Assembly (NCBI GenBank): GCA_002105175.1
Contig: MCGE01000012.1
Coordinates: 682,001 to 746,000 of the forward strand
Direction of reading: 5' to 3'
From: Absidia repens
Taxonomy: Eukaryota > Mucoromycota > Mucoromycetes > Mucorales > Cunninghamellaceae
Length of the DNA stretch: 64,000 bases
The position numbers and the translations under genes are program-made. Below, one piece after another: positions 27,089 through 36,335 of the stretch (its first letter is position 1; every line of letters begins with the position of its first letter). The notes under the pieces were generated by a model. It did no database searches, had not been told where the DNA came from, and saw only the letters and a program-made list of their open reading frames with translations.

Positions 27089-27194
27089 TTTTTTTTTTTG
27101 ATGAATATGATACAATAAAAATTCTATTTATTTCACAAATTTTATTTATAGTTACCCATGCTTGTCGTTTTATTTGTTATTTTATATGTTTGAT

Positions 27195-27377
27195 TCAGAG
27201 GGGTAGAAAATATTGAAACCATGGAAGGAAATGAATAAAAGTGGTCAGGAACACACCAAATAGTGTACTGTCGGGACATACAATTCGCTTGATGAGTCGA
27301 TAATGTTTCTTGTTTAGATTTTGTAATGCCGATCGGATTTCTGCGACTTTCTTTTTTGATTTTTTGAATTCAGGCAT
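27195..27377 (-). CDS. Possible 60-aa basic, membrane-ended peptide
   Basis: An ATG-initiated frame. The first 33 residues are Lys/Arg-rich and helix-prone (MPEFKKSKKKVAEIRSAL...), and the last 20 or so are hydrophobic and aromatic, like a tail anchor. No homologue is recognised, no intron is seen and no clear promoter was found, so it may be a chance frame. Confidence 0.25.
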   Translation of the reverse strand: MPEFKKSKKKVAEIRSALQNLNKKHYRLIKRIVCPDSTLFGVFLTTFIHFLPWFQYFLPL

Positions 27378-27738
27378 CTGACTCTATGTTTTTAACTTCG
27401 CCGTATGTATTTGTGTGTGTGTGTGTATTTTTGATGCTTTTTTTTTTTATTGTTGCCACCATACAATGTAGTCTCAATCCCACATATCATATTATTCCCC
27501 ATGTTATTGTCGGCAATATGACCATATTGTGCTACTATAAGCAATTTTCGCATAAAAAAGGCAAATCCTTTTTTATAACTCCTTTTTTTTTCTCCACCCA
27601 TTTTCGTGTATACAAATTTCAGATTAATCCCGTGAAAAAAAAAAGAACATACGAACCATCACCTGGTAGATGATCTTCTATGGTTCTGGATCACTATTGA
27701 AATGAAACAGACGTTCAGGGACCTGGGAGCTGTCAGTT

Positions 27739-27752
27739 CGGGGATTGAAATT
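27739..27752 (+). promoter_or_regulatory. CGGGGATTGAAATT motif upstream of the secreted DPBB gene
   Basis: About 170 bases before the ATG, followed by a TATA-like CATATAAAAAGGGG at 27812-27825. Same core as the sites at 25777, 46199 and 50351. Confidence 0.4.
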
Positions 27753-27911
27753 TGTTTTTCTTAACTTTACACAGATTTTTTTCCATTTTTTCCATTTCCG
27801 TTACCTATTTTCATATAAAAAGGGGAATGTTTTCCTTTATACCATTTCACTCCAGGTCCTTCACTATATTGATATATCTGGCATCTATCTGAATATATAT
27901 TTACATACACT

Positions 27912-28467
27912 ATGAAAATGAATTTAGCTTCAGTGATTGCTACTTTTATGATGGTTTTTATCGTGATGACCTCGGCCCATTCCACAGAAAAACGCCAATA
28001 CTCTGGCGATGGTACCTATTACAATGTTGGACTTGGTAGCTGTGGCAAGAACCACCACAATGACCATATGGTAGCCGCTCTCAATGCTCCTCAAATGAAG
28101 AATTCTGGTAATCCTAATCATAACAAGCTCTGTGACCGCCGCATCAGAGTCACTGGCCCGAAAGGAACTGTTACTGTCAAAGTTGTAAGTGAAGATTCCT
28201 ATTATGTACGTTCATTACCATTTTATTAACGCCCCGCCTTTTTTTTTATGACGATTTGCAGGTTGACACTTGTCCTGGCTGCGAATATGGTAGTGTCGAT
28301 TTGTCTCCATCATCCTTCAAGCAAATTGCTGATCTATCTGATGGGCGAGTGAAAATCACTTGGTAAGTTTTCTTTTTTTTTTAAAAAAAAAAAAGAAAAA
28401 TAAAATTTGTACATTACGATGCTCATACAGTTTTTTTTTTCCCCCCTTCTTTAGGAACTGGGCATAA
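27912..28467 (+). CDS. Small secreted double-psi beta-barrel (RlpA/expansin-like) protein, 128 aa
   Basis: Three exons (27912-28184, 28262-28362, 28455-28467) with GTAAGT donors close in frame to 129 codons. Residues 1-22 form a signal peptide ending near MTSA. The mature part has the DPBB pattern: SGDGTYYNVGLGSCG, a D..VAALN segment, LCDRRIRVTGPKGTVTVKVVDTC (here split), PGCEYGSVDLSPSSFKQIA and a C-terminal VKITWNWA strand. Four or more cysteines are placed for disulfides. Homologues include loosenins, barwin-like and expansin-like proteins that act at cell walls without known hydrolysis. It lacks a carbohydrate-binding second domain, so it resembles stand-alone fungal DPBB effectors or wall-loosening proteins. 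A TATA-like box and short 5' leader suggest a well-expressed gene. Confidence 0.87.
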
Positions 28468-28640
28468 ATAATTCTACCTCTGATATTAGAAATGGGATAC
28501 CTATTGAAAGGACGGGCTCTTTTTAATTGTTATACGTACCTATATCTGCGTATTGATATATCTCATTTTCATGTCATTCTTTATTTGTAAATTAGTATAC
28601 AGTTGTTATCTTGATGATTTTTCATTATGTATTCTACTCA

Positions 28641-28646
28641 AATAAA
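28641..28646 (+). terminator. Poly(A) signal of the DPBB gene
   Basis: AATAAA about 170 bases after the stop codon, in AT-rich sequence. Confidence 0.5.
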
Positions 28647-28929
28647 TGATATTTGGGAGGGTGGTTTTCAAATCAAAAGATCTAAACCCCTTTTTATTCC
28701 TCGTCAATCAGTCATCTGAACTCCAACGCGTGTCTAGAGTTTTTACAGGGTCCCTTGATATGGAATGTGGCTCGATCAAAGGCGCCTCATCTTATATCAT
28801 TTGTTTGGAGGTGTACTATCTGTATATTTGTATGTACCATGATGTGAAATGTTATATAATAAAGGACACGCAAAAAAAAAAAATTAAAATGGGGTTTTTT
28901 CTTTTCTGTATCCAGTAATAAAAAAAATC

Positions 28930-29900
28930 GCAACAGAAAATATTTCGAATCCCGCACACAGGACTTTTTATCTCTCCCCTTTACTCTTTTTTGCGACCTC
29001 TTTCTCCTCTTTCCATTTCTTTTTTCTTCACCATTCTAACTTTTATGAGGTTATGATGATCCTAGAATAGTGTCAGGAATAGTTTAAAAGGGGGTTCAGC
29101 TCAGGGATTACAACATGCATGGGGGAACCCTTTCATTTTGGATCTAAGATCTGAAGGCACCATTAGCTGGCCTTTTGGAGTCTTCATTAGCTTAGTTTAA
29201 TCTTAGTATCTCCGTAGTTTGATTCTATATCTGAAATAAAAATGTCTCCTTTTACTTTTTTCAATGAAATATGTCTCGTTTGTCTCTCGCATGTTGTGCT
29301 AATAAATCCCTTTTTATGAGTGATGAATGTTGTTGCACATTACTAAAAGACGTCCCCTTCGTTTCTCACGTTTTATACAGAATGTTTGATCCTGCTTTGC
29401 AATCGCCTCTTCAGATTAGTGTTGACCATTCTTCAAATCTCACATAATTTCCCCTATTCCTTCCGGCTATAGATCCGTTCCAAAAATTCCTGTTACAATA
29501 AATACCTCGTTTTTAGTTTAAGTATCTACCGATATGCTTCAATAAAATATCCCTTTTTTATCAACCATCCTCTGATCCATCATATAACGGACAATATCGT
29601 CACTATAATTGATTTGTGAGTGTCCTAGCAAACATTTGCTTTCTAGTTCATCAACTATGGCTACTTTTTCGAAAGATAGCCATCTTCCTGCCAAACCAAT
29701 CATATAAAATCAATTTAATTCATAGTCTTTGAGTCCTCGTTCCTATAGAGAAATTTGCACAACTTTGTATCTTATTTATGAATATTTGCACCACTCTCAA
29801 AAGTATATCAGCTTGATTGACGGCTCTAGGACACTTAATATGAGACTTGATCCTATTCTATCTATATCAAGCACATTATTAGCCTAGGTTGCATCGCTGG
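28930..29900 (+). repeat. Dispersed repeat family copy 4 (long)
   Basis: Begins near TTTCGAATCCCGCACACAGG (28944-28963), a decayed version of the box in copy 3. It then has AGTGTCAGGAATAG (29070), CAGCTCAGGGATTACAACAT (29097), CATTTTGGATCTAAGATCTG (29133) and a CTGAAATAAAAATGTCTCC segment (29230). The stretch 29540-29665 matches copy 3 near 12165-12290. Non-coding. Confidence 0.75.
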
Positions 29901-30059
29901 CGTAACTGCCACTAGATTAGGATAGTTCTTTCAAACGTGCTATTTGTTTAGCAAATCAAACACGATAATTTACTCTTGTGGTCAAATGGATGCGTGCACA
30001 GAGCATAATGATCGCACGCACACAGACATTTTTTTTTTCTACGCTCATGTATACACAAA

Positions 30060-30180
30060 ATGAAATAACGTGCGACGGGAGAGACTAATGATAAAAAGAG
30101 ACAATATATATTTTATTCAGATGTACATTAAACTAAGACGACTAATACTAAACTATTATAGCAAAGCTCGATAAGAGGTT
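30060..30180 (-). repeat. Dispersed repeat family fragment
   Basis: GAGACTAATGATAAAAAGAG, then ATATTTTATTCAGATGTACA and TTAAACTAAGAC, matching the left part of copies 6 and 7 (48460-48550, 52520-52615). The core GAAAGGG block is absent, so it is a fragment. It lies about 300 bases past the stop of the Sfh5-like gene; 30181-30472 shows nothing else. Confidence 0.5.
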
Positions 30181-30472
30181 GTTACACTCTGAGCGATGCC
30201 CCAGGATGCAACGTGTGGCTAGCAAACACAAATACAAATGAATATAGTGAAGCACACTTTTTGTGAGATAATTTATTATTTAGAGTGGGGAGAGAATTCA
30301 ATAAATGAGAACAATAATAAGAATACTAAGAGATAATAACACTAATAAGGATAGTAAGACTAATAAGGGATAATAAAATTAATAGGAATCATGAACTAAA
30401 TAAGCTAGTACGGTGTCCAAGTAATGGCAGCAAGGTAGGTGAGCAGAGTGACAATAGCAAAGTAAATATATA

Positions 30473-31763
30473 TTAAGATGTTGCATCAGGGGAGGATGTT
30501 CCTGCTGCTTCAGTTGGCTTTGTTTCAGTTGTCTTTTCTTCAGTTGTCGTTGCTTCGGTTGTTGTTGCTTCAGCTGACTTTTCTTCATTTGCTTTTTTTT
30601 CGGTCGACTTTTCTTCGGCTGACTTTGCTTCGGCTGACTTTGCTTCTGTTGATTTTGCCTCCTGTTGTCGTGACGCATTGATGGCAGCGGTAACACTTCC
30701 AGCCTTGAATTTGGCACCACCAGTATAAATTTGCGGTAATTGGTCCTTATCAATGCTCTTTTCCAAAGTATTCAAGAGCTCACCACTATGTAAAAAAATA
30801 ACAATTAAGAGCATTTCTAAAAATAACGGGTGGGAAATAATATACTTACTTTGAGCACACAACAAATTTCTTCACTGTGGCTTCAGGTAACAATGGCCGG
30901 ATTAAACTGAAGATCTTACTAAAGAAAAAAAAAGGGGGGAGGAGATCAGTAGAGTGCATGGCCGCTCATCATTCGTAGTTCGACTAACCTTCCCCACCAT
31001 GGCACGTTCACGAAGAACTTGGTAGCCAAGAATTCGGGGTAATTGTCTTGAAGAATCTTGATAATTTCACTTGTGGCAGCCTTGGCATTGGCTGATCGAC
31101 CAAACATCGATGCACCGAGATAATCATGTACTTGAATCATGGAATCCACATCCACCAGGTCCACAAGTTGTACGCTTTGTTCCATCAACTGTAATCTCCA
31201 GCGAATAAAGCTATAAAATAGAATGATGATAAGACACTGGTATAAGCAAATCATGTCACTGAGTAATAGGGTTATATTCCATAAATACCTACGTTTGGAC
31301 ATCCTTGAATACTTTGTCTTGATCAATATCCCCGTAAAAGTTATAGCATACTGGTCGGCCAGCTTTGTCTTTCCCGTGGAGGTAGCCGAGAGGGCCAAAT
31401 AGGTCAACATCAAAAGATTCAGTCACGAGTTCATCTGCCTTGAATTCTTTTCGCCATTTGAGACTATCCACAAGCATTTTTCGTCCTTCGGCATAAGAGA
31501 GGTTTCTATAAAGAACAAGGTATCAATAAGAAGCGAGGGCCTTTACTTTTTTTTCTTTTTTACACTTACCGAGCACGTAAAAACTTGACCAATAGAACAT
31601 CCAAACGCTCATCAGTTGAGTCCTTATCTAAAGGCACACCCCATAAGGTATATATCTCTTCGGATCCAAAGGCTTCCTTAAGAATGGCAGGTAAGTCTTG
31701 TTTAAGTTTGGCGACAAGTTCTTTTTCTTCGGGTTTGAATTGGTCAACAAATTTATTTGTCAT
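30473..31763 (-). CDS. SFH5: Sec14/CRAL-TRIO phosphatidylinositol-transfer protein, Sfh5-like (336 aa)
   Basis: Five exons (31763-31570, 31505-31293, 31210-30989, 30918-30850, 30785-30473) join to 337 codons. The N-terminal CRAL-TRIO-N part has EEIYTLWGVPLD, the Sfh5-type motif, and VLLVKFLRAR. The lipid-binding lobe shows GRPVCYNFYG, FIRWRLQLMEQ, VHDYLGASM, IIKILQDNYPEFLATKFFVN and KKFVVCSK, all matching Sfh5. Sfh5 proteins exchange phosphatidylinositol (and heme in yeast) at ER/plasma-membrane contacts; which ligand applies here is not readable. Residues from about 255 on form a repetitive Lys/Glu/Ala/Thr tail of (S/T)(A/T)E(A/E)K-like units, absent from yeast Sfh5. The gene is divergent from RNR2 with 241 bases between starts. 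Confidence 0.88.
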
Positions 31764-32004
31764 ATTTGTGTTTTGTATAAAGGCAACAAAGAAAGAAAGA
31801 ATAGGCAAATCGGTGGTTGAATTATTTGAATTCGACGAGACCGCGGGCCTTGAAATCACGGCCAACAAAATATCACGCTGGAAACTTTTTTTTTTTGCAT
31901 GCGCCTCTTTCCTTTTTCTTCACTGTCTCTATCCCCTTCCTTTGAGCTTTGGCCCTCTTTCCCCTCCTTTACCTTCTTTATTACTCGCCTTCCTTCCCTT
32001 GACA
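31764..32004. promoter_or_regulatory. Divergent SFH5-like / RNR2 promoter
   Basis: A 241-bp intergenic space holding pyrimidine-rich sequence before RNR2 (31905-31999), a T-run at 31887 and a GCATGCGC palindrome-like site near 31897. No exact ACGCGT (MCB) box was seen on inspection. Confidence 0.4.
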
Positions 32005-33236
32005 ATGTCTGTGTCTGAAGCTACTGAAAAACTTGAACAGTTAAATCTTAAGCATCAACGCCCAACTCGTAAACCTGAAACTGAAGAAGAAATCCTTTGC
32101 GAAAATACCCGCCGTTTCTGTCTATTCCCTATCAAGTACCATGAAGTAAGCACTGGCAATAGTAATTCGATGTATACATATATCTGATGTTGTTTTGTAT
32201 TTTTTTAATAGATTTGGCAATTCTACAAAAAGCATGAAGCCTCTTTCTGGACAGCTGAAGAGATCGATCTCTCGAAAGACAACATCGATTGGGAAAACAA
32301 AATGACTGACGATGAACGGTACTTTATTTCTCATGTATTGGCTTTCTTTGCAAGCTCAGATGGTATTGTCAATGAAAACTTGGTGCAAAACTTTATGGAC
32401 GAAGTCAAGATCGCCGAAGCCAAATGCTTTTATGGATTTCAAATAATGATCGAAAACATCCATGCAGAAACCTACAGCCTCCTGATTGACACCTATATCA
32501 AGGACCCTATTGAAAAGGAAAATTTATTTGATGCCATTGAAACCAGTAAGTCATAAAAAAAAAGGGGAAATGGGGGGGGGCATTCATGGATGATGAAGAA
32601 AGAATGAATGAAGTATTTATATAGTTACTTAAGTATTTATTAACCGAGTATATTTTTCTTCTAGTTCCTTGTATCAAAAAAAAGGCGGATTGGGCTTTCC
32701 GATGGATTAGTGGTAACGAATCATTTGCTGAACGTCTTGTTGCTTTCGCTGCTGTGGAAGGCATCTTCTTTTCCGGTGCCTTTGCCTCTATCTTCTGGCT
32801 CAAGAAACGTGGTTTGATGCCTGGGTTGACATTCTCCAATGAACTGATCAGTCGTGACGAAGGTCTCCATACTGACTTTGCATGCCTTTTGTTTGGTCAT
32901 CTTCATCACCAACCCAGCAACTCTCGTGTCCTGGAAATTATCGTTGAAGCCGTTGCTATCGAACAAGAATTTTTGACAGATGCTTTACCGGTGGCTCTGA
33001 TTGGTATGAATGCCAAACTGATGTGCCAATACATTGAATTTGTGGCCGATCGCTTGCTAGTTGCTCTTGGTCAAGACAAACATTACCTTTCCTCTAATCC
33101 TTTTGACTTTATGGACCTGATCTCTCTTCAAGGCAAAACCAACTTTTTTGAAAAGCGTGTGTCTGACTATCAACGTGCTAGTGTGATGAACAAGAACCCT
33201 GATGAAAAAAACTTCACTTTGGATGCTGATTTTTAA
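32005..33236 (+). CDS. RNR2: Ribonucleotide reductase small subunit R2 (348 aa)
   Basis: Three exons (32005-32145, 32212-32545, 32665-33236) give 349 codons. It has the class Ia R2 features: EIDLSKDN (Asp ligand), [28 protein letters not shown] with an ExxH pair and the expected radical tyrosine, and [11 protein letters not shown] with the second ExxH. The C-terminus ends NFTLDADF, the type of acidic-aromatic peptide that docks on the large subunit. With R1 it reduces ribonucleotides to deoxyribonucleotides in the cytosol. The N-terminal extension is short, making the protein about 40-50 residues shorter than typical fungal R2 (from memory). Codon use is C-ending and regular, as expected for high expression. 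Confidence 0.95.
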
Positions 33237-33413
33237 ATTATCCTCCGCGGTCTCGCCTTCTTATGCAATTTTTACCCTCTACATATTCTTCCCTCTCCTC
33301 GCCTTTTTAGTATCATACATAATACACATTTTAGTCCTCATACTGTTTATATCCCCCATCATTTTTCACCTACACTATATTATATCGCCTTTTTTATACG
33401 TATGTCAAGTACC

Positions 33414-33419
33414 AATAAA
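33414..33419 (+). terminator. Poly(A) signal of RNR2
   Basis: AATAAA about 180 bases after the stop codon, in a C/T-rich 3' region. From 33420 to 33811 only AT-rich sequence is seen. Confidence 0.55.
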
Positions 33420-33811
33420 AACATTCATCGTCTTCAAAACGATTGCTTTTTTTATTCTTTTGAAAATTTGCGGCAAGAGTATTTGTTATGGTGGGTTACT
33501 GGGTCACTGGGTTAGTGGAGAATGTGGGAATGGGATGATATTTTTGTTTGTCGTTTTGTGGGAAATAAAGAATTGAAAATGTATTAAGAAACTATATACA
33601 TTCATACATTTTTTTACTGTTTTAGATCAAATAAAATATATATGTATAGATAGATATATGATAATGATTTTTTTTTTATTTGTAATGAATAAATTTTTTG
33701 GTTACTGTGATCGAATATATTTACAAGGATAGATATCATATAAAACAAAACAGAACAGAACTAAAAGGCTAAATCTGATTGCATGAAAACAAAAAAGGAG
33801 CCATAAGAAAG

Positions 33812-34196
33812 CTAACAGCTGCAGTCACGAGCGCATTCACATCCAACACCAGATCCTTTGCCTTCATACAAATATGCAAAACACAATATAGCCAAATAAC
33901 GTGGATTAGTTTCATGGTTTGGGAGAAAACAAATGAAAAGTTGTATATCACTTACAAACACAAGTTCGATGGTGACTGAAGAATATACGACTGGCATCAT
34001 CATGAACTGGAGAACCATAAGAAGATTGCTGAGCCGAGGTGGTCACTATGTCACCATCTTGATAGTAGGTAGGGGAAATCCCAGTATCGAGGCTTTGACG
34101 ACGAGGCTGAGCTGCAGTTCTTCCACAGGTACGGTATTGAACATCACTCACTTGTTCATGAGTATTGATCGGTTGTGGTTTCTTTTTCTCAAACAT
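33812..34196 (-). CDS. Small protein with metallothionein-like Cys-rich tail (96 aa)
   Basis: Two exons, 34196-33956 and 33861-33812. The 94-base intron has a GTAAGTG donor, an ACTAATC branch-like site and a GAAG acceptor; the frame closes to 97 codons. The first 75 residues are hydrophilic (Gln/Ser/Arg-rich, MFEKKKPQPINTHEQ start). The last 18 residues read CVCKGSGVGCECARDCSC, seven to eight cysteines in CxC spacing, created exactly by the splice. Such spacing suggests binding of thiophilic metals, but palmitoylation of a Cys cluster at a tail is an alternative (compare small fungal CYSTM-type tails, which are usually more hydrophobic). No homologue is recognised. It is divergent from the EF-hand gene. 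Confidence 0.6.
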
Positions 34197-34599
34197 TTTA
34201 AAAATATATGTAATGTATATGTGACAAGAAAAAGTTTTTTTTTTAAAAGACTTGTGTAGTTTTATATAAAAGTTTGCTCTATTGTTCATGCAAGTTTAAG
34301 TGTGGTCAGCAGGTGAATATTTAGGTCGGCGCTTTGAAAAGAGGCCCAATCTTATCGTTAGAGAACCATTGGAAGACGATATACTTGGCAGGCCAAAAAT
34401 GGCTAAGCGGGTTTTATATGTATATATATATTTTAGGTGAATCAACACCTCTCTCACACTAGCTTTTTTTTTTTTTTTTTTTTTACTCCTCCTATTCTCT
34501 TATCTTCTCTTGCTTTATTAGTTTTAGTCTCATCTTCACAGTTTGACTTCATCATACCACCCACAACATCACAACTGAATAATATCCACAGCCTTTAAC
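34197..34599. promoter_or_regulatory. Divergent promoter of the Cys-tail and EF-hand genes
   Basis: About 400 bases. Contains a TATA-like GTATATATATATTTTAG (34420) and a T-run at 34465-34484 followed by pyrimidine-rich sequence towards the EF-hand start. No further motif recognised. Confidence 0.4.
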
Positions 34600-35274
34600 A
34601 TGTCAAGACAAAGTTTTTCGTTACACTTCCTAAGCAATCAAAAGAAACAGGAACTGCAAGACATGTTCGATACCTTTGACAAAGATCACGATGACAAAGT
34701 ATCCTCCAATGAACTACGAAATATGCTTGGATCTACTGGTTTTGATGAAGCACAAGTAAATTCTTTGGTAAGCAAAAGTCAGGGACTTGGTGTCTATAGG
34801 CTATGCTAACCAAGTAAGCGATTTTTTTTTTATCATAAAGCTCAGCAAAATCCACACAGACAGCGAAGGATACATATCTTTCAACGACTTTGCAAAATTC
34901 ATGAAGCCTACTCTCCGTACACCATTACGTCTAACCAGCAAACAACAGGAACTCTTGGAAACATTCAAAGCGTTTGATAAGAATGGGGATGGGGTGATTA
35001 ATGCAAAGGAACTGACGGCCATGATGCACCAGCTGGGCGATCGGATTACTATGGAGGAAGCAAAACAGTTGATTAGCGACGTCGATGAAGACAATGACGG
35101 GGTGATCAACTTTGATGAATTCGCAAGACATTTCGGAGTGCAGCCCCCTAGCTCACCTACTACTGCTAGGGTAAGTCGTGATAGTCGTGGTTCGATCGAA
35201 ATTCCTCCTTGCAACCACTCACATCATAGGTTTTCTCTGCGTCGCTTCTTTTGCAAACAACCCCATTAGTCTAG
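34600..35274 (+). CDS. Calmodulin-like EF-hand protein (180 aa)
   Basis: Three exons (34600-34767, 34841-35170, 35230-35274) close to 181 codons. Four EF-hands are visible. Loop 1 DKDHDDKVSSNE is near-canonical. Loop 2 (HTDSEGYISFND) lacks the first Asp and the last Glu and is probably weak. Loops 3 (DKNGDGVINAKE) and 4 (DEDNDGVINFDE) are canonical. A 14-residue hydrophobic C-terminal tail (VFSASLLLQTTPLV) is added by the last exon. Retention of that intron would instead give a Ser/Arg/His-rich tail. Sequence around the loops differs enough from calmodulin that this is a CaM-like or centrin-like regulator, not the canonical calmodulin. Targets unknown. Confidence 0.85.
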
Positions 35275-35410
35275 TTACCTCTCTTCCTTCCCCTTTTATT
35301 GTTAGTAGCAGTAGTAGTATTAGTAGTATTAGTAGTGGTAGTAATATCATTATTCCCTATGTGTTTTTAGTTATATTATCTACTTTGTATTTTTAGTGAT
35401 TAGTGTATAC

Positions 35411-35443
<33 letters not shown>
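35411..35443. repeat. TA dinucleotide microsatellite
   Basis: An uninterrupted (TA)n run directly before the AATAAA at 35457-35462 that ends the EF-hand transcript. Confidence 0.8.
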
Positions 35444-35449
<6 letters not shown>

Positions 35450-35462
35450 CTACAAAAATAAA

Positions 35463-36335
35463 CTCCCATCTCTTTACATCGTCTCTTTATTTGTTTTCTT
35501 TACTGTGTAAATTAAATAAATGGGCAGTATTTGTTAGGGTCTCCATCAATTTGTTACGAGATAGCTGTAGTTTTCTGGGCTTACATACAGATAGATGATC
35601 ATACGAATGACACCCTCACAACTTAACTCAAAATATAAAAACCAGTTACCAGAGAATTACTCATTTCTCGGTGTTTATGGTATCATGGCATATTTAGGGG
35701 ATAATTGGGAAATATGCTCAGTCAATTCATGATATTATAATGTACAGATTAGTGCAGTAATTGAATGACTTGGCGTAATATGACTGCGATAGTATTGTAC
35801 AATACATAAGGGAGGTGGCGCATCAGATCAAGGCGTCACAAATGGAAAAGTGCTGCTGTTCACCGATTACCTTATATATATTGTGCCTCGTTTCTCACAC
35901 ACATTAAGTTTTGTTATTATTTTAATCACCATTATTACTTCAGTGATCAATCAGGCGATAATTGTGGAAAGAATCGAATGTTTTGGCTATTGCTTCTTTT
36001 TAAGTGGTGGACTATGGTAGCAATAGTTAGTCATATGTAATATTTTATGATATAAATTGATATTTGTATTGCAAATGACAGCGCCAAACTATGCATGTTT
36101 TCATTGAAATGTGACACGAGATATTAAAGTGTCTTGTATTCACCTCGAAAACTGGTCCTGTCGGGGTCTTCTTTTTTTTATTTTTTTTTATTTCTTCCCC
36201 ACCTAACCCCTTATTTTTTTTTTTCTCTGTCTCTCCCCCCCCTTTTTTTTTTTATCAATATACCCTATTTTTATTATTATCTCCTTCTTCTTCTTTTTAA
36301 TACCTTCGGCTACCCATAGACTGTCATATTAGATA
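35463..36335. other. Intergenic between EF-hand and RasGEF genes
   Basis: AT-rich; the last 180 bases (36165-36300) are T/C-rich homopolymer blocks typical of a leader upstream of a fungal start codon. No gene or RNA seen. Confidence 0.5.

Larger units (their letters stand above)
25571..27738. other. Intergenic region, mostly featureless
   Basis: Holds a GA microsatellite (25599-25618, in the transporter 5' UTR), a GCGGGGATTGAAAT motif (25777) and a TG repeat followed by a long T-run (27053-27099). One short open frame (27195-27377, minus) is listed separately. I see no spliced gene or RNA gene. Confidence 0.5.

Noticed and set aside
31585..32187. 200-codon plus-strand frame spanning the SFH5/RNR2 promoter
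   Set aside because: Its first part is antisense to the Sfh5-like exon 1; only the part from ATG 32005 is the RNR2 first exon.
34801..35214. 137-codon minus-strand frame
   Set aside because: Antisense to EF-hand exon 2; its serine-rich content mirrors Asp/Glu codons of the sense gene.
35201..35215. GGTTCGATCGAAA resembling a tRNA B box
   Set aside because: No matching A box or clover-leaf stems nearby; it lies in the last intron of the EF-hand gene. No tRNA was found anywhere in the window.
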